From assembly GCA_937124585.1 (NCBI GenBank), contig CAKZKT010000146.1:45389-109388 (forward strand): a stretch of DNA of 64,000 nt. Direction: 5' to 3'. Origin of the DNA: an uncultured Anaerolineae bacterium (GTDB lineage: Bacteria; Chloroflexota; Anaerolineae; CG2-30-64-16). A program made the position numbers and the translations under genes. The number at the start of each line of letters is the position of its first letter. The first letter of the stretch is position 1. Below the pieces are notes generated by a model, which had not been told where the DNA came from, ran no database searches, and saw nothing but the letters and a program-made list of their open reading frames with translations. Below are positions 18,948-26,486 of the stretch, piece after piece.

Positions 18948-18987
18948 ACTTGCCTACTTGCCTACTTGTCTACTTGCCTACCTGCCT
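18948..18987 (+). repeat. Five 8-bp tandem units, ACTTGCCT
   Basis: ACTTGCCT, ACTTGCCT, ACTTGTCT, ACTTGCCT, ACCTGCCT in direct succession in the leader of the DDAH-like gene. Related ACTTGTCT units occur on the minus strand inside the fused Mo-hydroxylase gene near 47980-48000. Confidence 0.85.
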
Positions 18988-19012
18988 GCTCACTAATTTC
19001 TTCGGAGGCCCT

Positions 19013-19771
19013 ATGCTTTTCACCCATGCCCTGGTTCGTCCGCCGGCCGATAGCTTCAGCCGAGCGATCAGTTCGAATGCCGCGCAGATTGACGTGGCGC
19101 TGGCGCAGCGCCAGCACGCCGAATATTGTCAGGCACTCCGGGCGGCGGGTCTGACCGTCGAGGCGCTGCCGCCAGATGAACGCTTTCCCGATAGCTGCTT
19201 CATGCAGGATCCGGCGGTCGTGATCGCCGGCCGGGCGATTATCGGCCGGCCCGGTGCCGAGGGCCGTCGTGGGGAAGAGGTCGCGCTCGCCGCTGCGCTG
19301 GCCGGCCGTTTTCCGCTGCATCAGATCGTCGCGCCCGGCACGCTGGAGGGCGGCGACGTGCTCGTCCTGCCCGATCAGGTGGTGGTCGGTCGCTCGGCGC
19401 GCACCAATGCCGCCGGGATCGCGCAACTGGCCGTCGCGCTGGCCGGCACAGAGTTGCCAGTCTACGCGGCGCAGGTCGAGGGCTACCTGCATCTCCTGAC
19501 TGCGGTCACGCGCCTGGACGACGACAGCGTGCTGGCGGTCGAAGGATGGCCGCTCCCGCCGCCGTTGAACGGGTTGAAGGTGCTGGTCGTGCCCCAGGCC
19601 GAGGCTTATGCGGCGAACGTGCTGGCTATCGGCGCGCGAGTGATCATCCCGGCCGGCTACCTGCGTGTCGGTGCCATGCTGGCAGCGCATGGCTTCGAGG
19701 TGCTGCCCGTGCCGATGACCGAATTCGTCAAGGCCGACGGCGGCGTGACGTGCCTCTCATTGGTGTGGTAG
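19013..19771 (+). CDS. DDAH-type amidinohydrolase (dimethylarginine dimethylaminohydrolase family)
   Basis: 252 residues, the length of bacterial DDAH. The guanidine-modifying fold is shown by FPDSCFMQDPAVV (58-70), LEGGDVL (111-117), the putative catalytic His160 in EGYLHLLTAV and Cys247 in GGVTCLSLVW at the C-terminus. These enzymes hydrolyse methylated arginine to citrulline and methylamine. Start chosen at 19013 because CGGAGG lies seven bases before it; the longer frame from 18902 reads through low-complexity repeats. It precedes the molybdenum hydroxylase operon by 106 bases that hold only GCTGGA-rich low-complexity sequence. Confidence 0.9.
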   Translation: MLFTHALVRPPADSFSRAISSNAAQIDVALAQRQHAEYCQALRAAGLTVEALPPDERFPDSCFMQDPAVVIAGRAIIGRPGAEGRRGEEVALAAALAGRFPLHQIVAPGTLEGGDVLVLPDQVVVGRSARTNAAGIAQLAVALAGTELPVYAAQVEGYLHLLTAVTRLDDDSVLAVEGWPLPPPLNGLKVLVVPQAEAYAANVLAIGARVIIPAGYLRVGAMLAAHGFEVLPVPMTEFVKADGGVTCLSLVW

Positions 19772-19793
19772 AACCGATGTGGTAAAATTGGAA

Positions 19794-19829
19794 GCTGGAT
19801 GCTGGACGCTGGAAACGAAAAGCTGGAAG
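19794..19829 (+). repeat. GCTGGA-rich low-complexity stretch
   Basis: Repeated GCTGGA/GCTGGAA words between the DDAH-like gene and the FAD subunit gene. No promoter was recognised here. Confidence 0.5.
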
Positions 19830-19877
19830 CTTTAGACCGCGTATTGAGGATGCTTTTTGAACAGGAGGAGGTGCACT

Positions 19878-20777
19878 TTGCAGGCGTTTGAGTATGTGCG
19901 GGCGCAGAGCACAGAGCAGGCGGTGGCCTTGCTGGCCGAGGCAGGCGATCAGGTGCGCGTGTTGGCTGGCGGCACCGACCTGCTCCCACAGCTGAAGGAG
20001 GGGCGACGCAAGGTTGCCCTGGTCGTGGACATTAAGTTCATCCCGGAGTTGAACGAGTTATGCTATGATCCTGATGAGGGGTTATGGCTGGGTGCGGCGG
20101 TGCCGTGCTACCGCATCTACAGCCACCCGGTGGTCGCGCGCGCGTATCCTGGCCTGATAGATGCAGCCTCGCTCATCGGCGGGGTACAGATCCAGGGCCG
20201 GGCCAGCCTGGGCGGCAACCTGTGCAATGCTTCTCCGGCCGCAGATTCGATCCCGGCGCTCATCGTGCATTCGGCCGTTGCCCGCATCGCCGGGCCGACC
20301 GGCCGCCGCGCTGTGCCGGTCGAGGCGTTCTGCACCGGGCCCGGTCGCACGGTGCTGGGGCCAGGCGAGCTGCTGGTGGCGCTTCATCTGCCGCCGCCGC
20401 GGCCGGGTTTCGGCGCGGCTTATCTGCGCTTCATTCCGCGCAACGAGATGGACATCGCAGTGGCCGGCGCGGGCGCATCGGTGCAGCTGGACGACCGCGG
20501 GGAGACGATCGTGGCGGCGCGCGTGGCACTCGGCGCGGTCGCGCCCACGCCGCTTTACGTCCAGGAAGCCGGTGCAGCATTGGTCGGCCGGCCCGTGGCC
20601 GAGGCTGCAGCCGCCTTTGCCGCGGCAGCCGAGCTCGCGCGGGCCGCAGCGCAGCCCATCAACGACATGCGCGGCACGGTGGCGCAGCGCAAACATCTGT
20701 CGGCCGTGCTCACGCGGCGCGCGCTGGAGCGCGCGCTCGCGCGCAGTCAAGAGAGCTTGAGGGGGACAGCAAGATGA
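19878..20777 (+). CDS. Molybdenum hydroxylase FAD-binding (medium) subunit
   Basis: 299 residues, typical length of CoxM/XdhB-type subunits that carry electrons from the 2Fe-2S clusters through FAD. VLAGGTDLLPQ (28-38) and GGNLCNASPAADS (near 108) are the two FAD-binding motifs. The start is taken as TTG at 19878 because AGGAGGAGG lies six bases upstream and no in-frame ATG fits. Its stop overlaps the start of the 2Fe-2S subunit gene by ATGA. The substrate is set by the large subunit at 23458-25728, now separated by a restriction-modification module. Confidence 0.93.
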   Translation: MQAFEYVRAQSTEQAVALLAEAGDQVRVLAGGTDLLPQLKEGRRKVALVVDIKFIPELNELCYDPDEGLWLGAAVPCYRIYSHPVVARAYPGLIDAASLIGGVQIQGRASLGGNLCNASPAADSIPALIVHSAVARIAGPTGRRAVPVEAFCTGPGRTVLGPGELLVALHLPPPRPGFGAAYLRFIPRNEMDIAVAGAGASVQLDDRGETIVAARVALGAVAPTPLYVQEAGAALVGRPVAEAAAAFAAAAELARAAAQPINDMRGTVAQRKHLSAVLTRRALERALARSQESLRGTAR

Positions 20778-21259
20778 TCGCTCACAAAAATCAGACGCTG
20801 GTCAGGGCGCGCATCAACGGCGAAGAGGTGGCGTTCTTCTGCGAGCCGCGACAGACATTGCTCGAGGTGTTGCGCGATACGCTGGGCCTGACCGGGGTGA
20901 AGGAAGGGTGTGGCAACGGCAACTGCGGCGCGTGCAACGTCATCATGGACGGCGTGCTGGTGAACTCGTGCCTGGTGCTGGCGGTCGAAGCCGAGGGCCG
21001 CTCGATTACCACAGTCGAGGGGCTGGCCGGCCCCGACGGGCTCCATCCGCTGCAGCAGAGCTTTCTGGAACACGCCGCGCTCCAATGCGGGGTGTGCACG
21101 CCCGGCTTCCTCGTCGCCGCGAAAGCATTGCTCGACCACAATCCGCATCCGACCGAACACGAGGTGCGCTACTGGCTGGCCGGCAACCTGTGCCGCTGCA
21201 CGGGCTATGACAAGATCGTGCGCGCGGTGCTGGACGCGGCGGAGAAGATGACAGCGTGA
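20774..21259 (+). CDS. Molybdenum hydroxylase 2Fe-2S (small) subunit
   Basis: 161 residues. The N-terminal plant-ferredoxin-like cluster is held by Cys46, Cys51, Cys54 and Cys66 (EGCGNGNCGAC...NSC); the C-terminal helical cluster by Cys105, Cys108, Cys140 and Cys142 (QCGVCTPG...LCRCTGY). It passes electrons from the Mo centre to FAD. The ATG overlaps the FAD subunit stop. In other genomes the large subunit normally follows at once; here two unrelated genes intervene. Confidence 0.95.
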   Translation: MIAHKNQTLVRARINGEEVAFFCEPRQTLLEVLRDTLGLTGVKEGCGNGNCGACNVIMDGVLVNSCLVLAVEAEGRSITTVEGLAGPDGLHPLQQSFLEHAALQCGVCTPGFLVAAKALLDHNPHPTEHEVRYWLAGNLCRCTGYDKIVRAVLDAAEKMTA

Positions 21260-21275
21260 TGTGCAGGTGCGGACG

Positions 21276-22616
21276 ATGAGATCTGTTGTGGGGCAATTGC
21301 CTCTCCCGGGCATCCCGGTTTCATCTATAGTCGGGTCGGGCGCGGCAATTAATCGGCTCAACTCGGATGACCGCGCGTTTCATGATTGGTATCGCTTTGT
21401 GCTCTCTTTCCCGCCGCACCTGGTACGGCACTACCTACAGGAGTTTCAAGTTGGTGAGAACGCCGTCGTCTTGGATCCCTTCTGTGGAACCGGAACGACA
21501 TTGGTCGAAGCCAGGCTCGCCGGGTTGGCAAGTTACGGCCTCGAAGCGAATCCGATGGCGCACTTCGCCAGCTCGGTGAAAACCGATTGGAGTGTAGACC
21601 CCCAGGCGATGTTGGAAGCGGCTCGGGATATCGCTGCAACAACCTGCAAGCAGCTGACGGCTGAGGGATTGGATGATGTTCCTGATCGGACATCGCCACC
21701 CGATCGGTTGACGCTCAAATCGCTTGACCCAAAGGCAGCGAAGCTGTTAATCAAAGATTCGATCAGCCCACTGCCGTTGCGCAAGGCCCTGACGCTTCTG
21801 GAGGCTATACGTTTCTATGATAATGCTCCATTCTACAAGCACCTGCTGCTGGCTTTTGCCCGGGCGGTAGTAAGCTCGGCCAGCAATTTGCGTTTTGGCC
21901 CGGAGGTTGGCGTAGATCACATCAAGCCCGATGCGGCGGTCGTTGCGCCCTGGTTGGCTGAAGTGGAACACATGGTTGAGGATCTGCGCCTGGTGATTGG
22001 GAAACATCATCCTCCCGTTGAGATCTATTTGACAGATGCGCGTCGGGCCAGCGCTGTCCTGGCGCCACAGAGTGTAGATGTGGTCATCACATCGCCTCCT
22101 TATCCAAACGAGAAGGATTACACGCGGACGACCCGCCTGGAATCAGTGCTATTAGGCTTTATTCGCGATGCCGCCGAGCTTAAAACCTTTAAGGGTAGCC
22201 TGGTGCGCTCGAACACACGTGGCGTCTACAAGGCAGACGACGATGATCAATGGGTAGCTCATCACGCAGGAATTCAGTGCCTCGCAGAACAGATCGAGCA
22301 GCGCAGGGTTGCGTTGGGGAAGACGTCGGGATTTGAAAAGCTCTATAGTCGGGTCACGCGCCTTTACTTCGGTGGCATGGCGCGTCATCTGGCAGAGCTG
22401 CGCACCGTTTTGCGATCCGGTGCACAGTTGGCCTACGTCGTCGGCGATCAAGCCTCTTACTTGCGGGTAATGATCCGTACCGGCCAGCTGCTGGCGGAAA
22501 TTGCTCAGGAATTGGGCTATGACTTGGTCCGATTTGATCTCTTTCGGACGCGTTTTGCTACGGCCACCAGAGAACAACTGCGTGAAGAGGTCGTTGTGCT
22601 GCGTTGGCCCGGCTGA
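21276..22616 (+). CDS. DNA methyltransferase, probably N4-cytosine or N6-adenine specific
   Basis: 446 residues. DPFCGTGTT (67-75) is the AdoMet-binding motif I and TSPPYPNEKDY (271-281) the catalytic motif IV. A Ser-Pro-Pro-Tyr catalytic motif favours exocyclic amino methylation, often N4-cytosine. Motif I precedes motif IV by about 200 residues, whereas enzymes with these exact wordings are usually in the opposite (beta) order. The stretch between them (residues 100-260) may hold the target recognition region. The start could also be GTG at 21261. The following nuclease-like gene begins 17 bases after the stop, indicating a type II restriction-modification pair. Confidence 0.85.
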   Translation: MRSVVGQLPLPGIPVSSIVGSGAAINRLNSDDRAFHDWYRFVLSFPPHLVRHYLQEFQVGENAVVLDPFCGTGTTLVEARLAGLASYGLEANPMAHFASSVKTDWSVDPQAMLEAARDIAATTCKQLTAEGLDDVPDRTSPPDRLTLKSLDPKAAKLLIKDSISPLPLRKALTLLEAIRFYDNAPFYKHLLLAFARAVVSSASNLRFGPEVGVDHIKPDAAVVAPWLAEVEHMVEDLRLVIGKHHPPVEIYLTDARRASAVLAPQSVDVVITSPPYPNEKDYTRTTRLESVLLGFIRDAAELKTFKGSLVRSNTRGVYKADDDDQWVAHHAGIQCLAEQIEQRRVALGKTSGFEKLYSRVTRLYFGGMARHLAELRTVLRSGAQLAYVVGDQASYLRVMIRTGQLLAEIAQELGYDLVRFDLFRTRFATATREQLREEVVVLRWPG

Positions 22617-22633
22617 GAGGATATGTGTTGTCC

Positions 22634-23431
22634 ATGCCTACAACGATCAATCGCTATTGCCGGCTCATTGAAACCATTTTTACTAAACACTATCAGCCAG
22701 GTGACCGTGAAGTCGTTTTTGTGAGAGCAGAGCTCAATCAAGTTGCCCAGGAGTTGGGCATTGAGTTGCCGAAGAACCTGGGAGATATTGTCTATACATT
22801 TCGCTACCGTGGCGAACTGCCCAAAAGCATCACGGATAAGGCGCCTCCTGACCACGAATGGGTGCTTCGACCGGCAGGGCGTTCACGTTATCGGCTTGCC
22901 TTGACCCGCGCAGTCAAGATCATCCCTTCGTCGGCTTTGGTAGATACCAAGATTCCAGATGGAACGCCCGGAATCATCGCCAGATACGCGTTGAACGACG
23001 AGCAGGCCCTGCTGGCAAGACTACGCTATAATCGCTTGATTGATATCTTTACTGGTTTGACCTGTTATTCTCTACAGAGTCACTTGCGCACAACTGTTCC
23101 CGGCGTAGGGCAGGTTGAGACCGATGAGGTTTATGTTGCTGTAGACAAACGAGGCGTCCATTACGTGATCCCGGTGCAAGCCAAAGGAATAAACGAGAAG
23201 ATCGGGATCGGGCAAATCGAGCAAGATATTGCCATGTGTGCTGTTAAGTTCCCGGATCTGGTTTGTCGCCCCATCGCAGCGCAATCTATCAGCGAAAAGA
23301 CCATCGCTATGTTCGAGTTAGAAGAGACTGCAGATGGCATCGCAGTCAGCTCTGAACGTCATTATTGCCTGGTGCAGCGCCATGAGCTTTCACCAGAGGA
23401 TTTGAAGGCGTACCAGCAACGTCTTGCATAA
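22634..23431 (+). CDS. Putative type II restriction endonuclease, PD-(D/E)XK fold
   Basis: 265 residues with no family I recognise. The region 161-184 reads VETDEVYVAV, then seven residues, then IPVQAKG: an acidic residue (Asp164 or Glu165), a hydrophobic strand and Gln182-x-Lys184, matching the D...(E/Q)xK core of PD-(D/E)XK nucleases with the Gln variant. The preceding ~150 residues contain a winged-helix-like N-terminus (AELNQVAQELGIELPKNLGD). Its place directly after a DNA methyltransferase supports a restriction enzyme. The start could also be TTG at 22628, which fits the GAGAGGA ribosome site better than ATG 22634. Confidence 0.65.
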   Translation: MPTTINRYCRLIETIFTKHYQPGDREVVFVRAELNQVAQELGIELPKNLGDIVYTFRYRGELPKSITDKAPPDHEWVLRPAGRSRYRLALTRAVKIIPSSALVDTKIPDGTPGIIARYALNDEQALLARLRYNRLIDIFTGLTCYSLQSHLRTTVPGVGQVETDEVYVAVDKRGVHYVIPVQAKGINEKIGIGQIEQDIAMCAVKFPDLVCRPIAAQSISEKTIAMFELEETADGIAVSSERHYCLVQRHELSPEDLKAYQQRLA

Positions 23432-23457
23432 TTGTTTTTACTGCAGTGGAGGCCAGG

Positions 23458-25728
23458 ATGACTGAACAAGTGATGGAAGAGACCAGCCCGACAGCTTACA
23501 AGGTGATCGGCACTCGGCCGCTCCGCCACGATGGCGTGGACAAGGTGACCGGCCGGGCGCTCTACGGCGCGGATATTCAAATGCCCGGCCTGCTCTACGG
23601 CAAGGTGCTGCGCAGCCCTCACGCCCATGCCCGCATTCGTCGCATTGACGTCAGCCGGGCGGCCCACCTGCCGGGCGTGAAGGCGATCGTCACCGCGGCC
23701 GACATGCCCCAGGTCGGTGACAAACTTCAAGAGCTCGGTGAGGGCGCGATCGGTCTGAAATACCTGAGCGCCAACTTGCTGGCAACCGACAAAGTCCTGT
23801 ATCACGGCCATGCCGTAGCTGCCGTCGCTGCGACCAGCGCGCACATCGCAGAGGAGGCGCTGGCGCTGATCGAGGTCGAATATGAGCTGCTCCCGCCGGT
23901 GCTCGATCTCGTCACGGCCATGCAGCCCGACGCGCCGATCCTGCTGGATGATCTGCGTACCTCCGAGCTGGGCCGCCGCGGCGAGACGCCTACCAACATT
24001 GCCGAGCATATCCGGTTCCAACTCGGCGACCTGGCGCGCGGTTTCGCCGAGGCTGCGGTGATCGTCGAGCGCGCCTTCACCACCAGCACCGTACATCAAG
24101 GTTACATTGAACCGCAGAACGCCACCGCGCTCTGGAACAGCGACGGCGTGCTTACCATCTGGACGAGCACCCAGGGCGCGCACAGCGCGCGCGAACAGGT
24201 GGCCGAGCTGCTGCAGCTGCCCTCCACGCGCATTAAGGTGGTGCCGATGGAGATTGGGGGCGGCTTTGGTGGCAAGATCAACGTCTACCTGGAGCCGATC
24301 GCCGCGCTCCTTTCGCGCAAGGCCGGCCACAAGCCGGTCAAGCTGGTCATGTCGCGCGCCGAGGTGCTGATGGCCACCGGTCCCACTTCCGGCTCGATCA
24401 TCCGCGTGAAGATGGGTGCCACGAAGGAAGGGCGCATCTGCGCGGCCGAGGTGTGGATGGCCTATGAGGCCGGCGCGTTCCCCGGCTCACCGGTCGGCTC
24501 CGGCATGAACGTCATCCTCGCACCCTACCGCATCGAGAACTTGCTGATTGACGGCTACGATGTGGTGGTGAACAAACCACGGGCGTCGGCCTATCGCGCG
24601 CCGGGCGGCACCAACGCCGCCTACGCGGCCGAGACGGTCATTGATGAGCTGTGCGAAAAGCTGGGGATGGACCCGCTGGAATTCCGGCTGCTGAACGGCG
24701 CGCAGGAGGGCGATCGCCGCGCCGACGGTCCCGCCTATCGTCGCATCGGCTACCTGGAGACGGTGCGCGCCATCCAGCAGAGCGAACACTATCGCACGCC
24801 GTTGACCGGGCCGAATCGGGGACGGGGAGTGGCCTCCGGCTACTGGGGAAACTGGGGCGGCAAATCGTCCGTCTCGGCCAGCGTGAATGCCGATGGCCTC
24901 GTCCATCTCGTGGAGGGCTCGACCGATATCGGCGGCACCCGTACCAGCATCGCCATGCAGCTGGCCGAGACCCTCGGCATCCGTGCGGAAGACGTGAAGC
25001 CGACCGTCGTGGACACCGACTCGGTGGGCTACAACGACGTGACGGGCGGCAGCCGCACCACCTTCGGCACGGGCTGGGCCGCCTACGAGCTGGGGCGCAA
25101 GCTGAAGGAGGAGATGATCGCGCGCGTGGCCGAGCTGTGGGAGGTCGCACCGGAGCAGGTCTCCTATGCCGATGGCGTTTTCACGGCCGACGGCCGGCGG
25201 ATGACCTTCAAAGAGGCCGCGGCCAGGCTGAACGAGGATCGGCCGATCATGGCCAGCGCCACCACGCACGCGCAAGAATATGGTCCCGGTTTCGCCACGC
25301 ACTGCGTGGACGTCGAGGTGGACCCGGAGACGGGCAAGGTGACGATCCTGCGCTACACTGCGGCGCAAGATGTGGGTCGCGCCGTGCACCCGAGCTACGT
25401 TGAAGGCCAGATCCAGGGCGGCGTGGCTCAAGGCATCGGTTGGGCGTTGAACGAGGAATATGTCTACGACGAGCAGGGGCATCTGCTGAATGCCAGCTTG
25501 CTCGACTACCGGATGCCCGTGGCGCCCGACCTGCCGATGATTGACACCATCCTCGTCGAGGTGCCCAATCCCGGCCACCCGTATGGCGTGCGCGGGGTGG
25601 GCGAAGTGCCGATCGTGCCGCCGGCCGGCGCGCTGGCCAATGCCATCTATCATGCGGTCGGCGTGCGGCTGACACGTCTGCCGATGTCGCCTGCGCGCAT
25701 CCTCGAGGCGCTGTGGGCGAAGGGATAG
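23458..25728 (+). CDS. Molybdenum hydroxylase large (Mo-cofactor) subunit
   Basis: 756 residues, typical of xanthine dehydrogenase/CoxL-like large subunits. GGGFGGK (near 266) binds the molybdopterin, AYRAPGG (near 377) is the active-site loop, and the catalytic Glu is in GVGEVPIVPPAG (near 715). The loop is neither AYRCSFR (form I CO dehydrogenase) nor AYRGAGR (form II), so CO oxidation is unlikely; a purine, aldehyde or heteroaromatic substrate is more likely but not identified. GGAGGCCAGG precedes the ATG. It belongs with the FAD and 2Fe-2S genes at 19878-21259, 2.2 kb upstream beyond the restriction-modification pair. Confidence 0.94.
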   Translation: MTEQVMEETSPTAYKVIGTRPLRHDGVDKVTGRALYGADIQMPGLLYGKVLRSPHAHARIRRIDVSRAAHLPGVKAIVTAADMPQVGDKLQELGEGAIGLKYLSANLLATDKVLYHGHAVAAVAATSAHIAEEALALIEVEYELLPPVLDLVTAMQPDAPILLDDLRTSELGRRGETPTNIAEHIRFQLGDLARGFAEAAVIVERAFTTSTVHQGYIEPQNATALWNSDGVLTIWTSTQGAHSAREQVAELLQLPSTRIKVVPMEIGGGFGGKINVYLEPIAALLSRKAGHKPVKLVMSRAEVLMATGPTSGSIIRVKMGATKEGRICAAEVWMAYEAGAFPGSPVGSGMNVILAPYRIENLLIDGYDVVVNKPRASAYRAPGGTNAAYAAETVIDELCEKLGMDPLEFRLLNGAQEGDRRADGPAYRRIGYLETVRAIQQSEHYRTPLTGPNRGRGVASGYWGNWGGKSSVSASVNADGLVHLVEGSTDIGGTRTSIAMQLAETLGIRAEDVKPTVVDTDSVGYNDVTGGSRTTFGTGWAAYELGRKLKEEMIARVAELWEVAPEQVSYADGVFTADGRRMTFKEAAARLNEDRPIMASATTHAQEYGPGFATHCVDVEVDPETGKVTILRYTAAQDVGRAVHPSYVEGQIQGGVAQGIGWALNEEYVYDEQGHLLNASLLDYRMPVAPDLPMIDTILVEVPNPGHPYGVRGVGEVPIVPPAGALANAIYHAVGVRLTRLPMSPARILEALWAKG

Positions 25729-25745
25729 ATCTTTTTTTTCTATTT

Positions 25746-25781
25746 ACCTGTAGAGACGTTGCATGCAACGTCTCTACAGGT
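25746..25781. repeat. 36-bp perfect palindrome with GCAACGTCTCT core
   Basis: TAGAGACGTTGC and its complement GCAACGTCTCTA meet around GCATGC; the symmetry extends over 25746-25781. Three further half-copies of AACGTCTCT follow to 25822. It lies between the Mo subunit and MoaD-like genes, just after the stop of the former. Confidence 0.9.
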
Positions 25782-25822
25782 AACGTCTCTATGCGCAACG
25801 TCTCTGCGTGCAACGTCTCTAC
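25782..25822 (+). repeat. Three extra AACGTCTCT half-units
   Basis: TAACGTCTCT (25781-25790), GCAACGTCTCT (25795-25805) and GCAACGTCTCTAC (25810-25822) follow the palindrome in direct orientation, separated by short spacers. Confidence 0.8.
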
Positions 25823-25848
25823 CGACGGACGTGGGGCAACGGTGTACC

Positions 25849-26112
25849 ATGGCAACCGTTTGGATTCCACCTCTCCTGCGTGATCTCACGGCCGGCGTTG
25901 CCCAAACGACCGTGACCGGTGAGAAGGTGCGCGATCTGATCGCCGCGCTGGACGCGCGCTATCCTGGCCTGGCCGACCGGCTGATCGAGGATGGCGAACT
26001 GCGGCGTGGTATCGTCGTGGTCATTGACGGTGTCGCCACGCGCCAGGGGCTGCGCGCCCGCGTCCGCCCTGACAGCGAAATCCACTTCGTGCCGGCCGTC
26101 GGCGGCGGCTGA
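25849..26112 (+). CDS. MoaD/ThiS family sulfur-carrier protein
   Basis: 87 residues with a beta-grasp pattern and the C-terminal Gly-Gly (AVGGG) that is adenylated and thiocarboxylated in MoaD/ThiS proteins. It could supply sulfur for molybdopterin synthesis, which fits its place after a molybdenum hydroxylase operon, although other sulfur-transfer roles are possible. The ATG at 25849 follows a palindromic repeat; the longer open frame upstream only translates that repeat. No clear Shine-Dalgarno precedes it. Confidence 0.85.
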   Translation: MATVWIPPLLRDLTAGVAQTTVTGEKVRDLIAALDARYPGLADRLIEDGELRRGIVVVIDGVATRQGLRARVRPDSEIHFVPAVGGG

Positions 26113-26361
26113 GCACGGCCGATCGTTCCCCCTCTTCTGAAGACTCGCGGCTGACGTGTCGGGCACTCTGCCAGAGGCCTGCACGCGGCGGACAAGGGTC
26201 GCTCCCTGGGCATCGGCCTGAAAATGGGGCGCAGGTCAACGCGGATAGAAAAATCTGCGTTCATTCGCGTCGGTTCGCGTCCTCTTTTCATCGGCTGTGG
26301 TGCCGGTCGCGACATGCGCATCTGTCCGCGAAACTCGATCTTAAAATTTGCGGCTCGTGAC
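26113..26361. other. Non-coding stretch before the lexA promoter
   Basis: No convincing gene, tRNA or terminator. It includes a degenerate stretch with repeated CTGCG/TTCGCGTC words (about 26235-26335) of the type often seen as decayed intergenic repeats. Confidence 0.4.
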
Positions 26362-26390
26362 TTGACAAAGAACGTTTGTTCTGATATGAT
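26362..26390 (+). promoter_or_regulatory. lexA: lexA promoter
   Basis: TTGACA (26362-26367), 17 bases, TATGAT (26385-26390). The spacer contains the first SOS box, so LexA binding would block RNA polymerase directly. Confidence 0.8.
26370..26381. promoter_or_regulatory. SOS box 1 (LexA operator)
   Basis: GAACGTTTGTTC, an exact GAAC-N4-GTTC box as used by Gram-positive and Chloroflexota LexA, lying in the lexA promoter spacer. Confidence 0.88.
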
Positions 26391-26400
26391 GACAACAACA

Positions 26401-26412
26401 GAACACTTGTTC
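26401..26412. promoter_or_regulatory. SOS box 2 (LexA operator)
   Basis: GAACACTTGTTC, a second exact GAAC-N4-GTTC box 31 bases after the first (three helical turns), just downstream of the predicted transcription start. Confidence 0.88.
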
Positions 26413-26486
26413 TAATTGCTCTATCGAGTGTTCTGCCGTATTCACCAGGGCAATCGAGAGATACGCGCACAATTGAGGAGGACCCT

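Larger units (their letters stand above)
21261..23431 (+). mobile_element. Restriction-modification module lodged in the Mo-hydroxylase operon
   Basis: Two genes, a DNA methyltransferase and a PD-(D/E)XK-type nuclease candidate, lie between the 2Fe-2S and Mo subunits. The stretch is visibly poorer in GC than its flanks and uses A/T-ending codons more freely. All genes keep the same orientation and tight spacing, so the operon may still be read through. No terminal repeats or transposase were seen, so the mode of entry is unknown. Confidence 0.75.

Noticed and set aside
18948..18987. CRISPR array
   Set aside because: The repeat unit is only 8 bp without spacers; it is a simple tandem repeat.
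23458..25728. CO dehydrogenase assignment for the Mo-cofactor subunit
   Set aside because: The active-site loop AYRAPGG matches neither form I (AYRCSFR) nor form II (AYRGAGR) CoxL.
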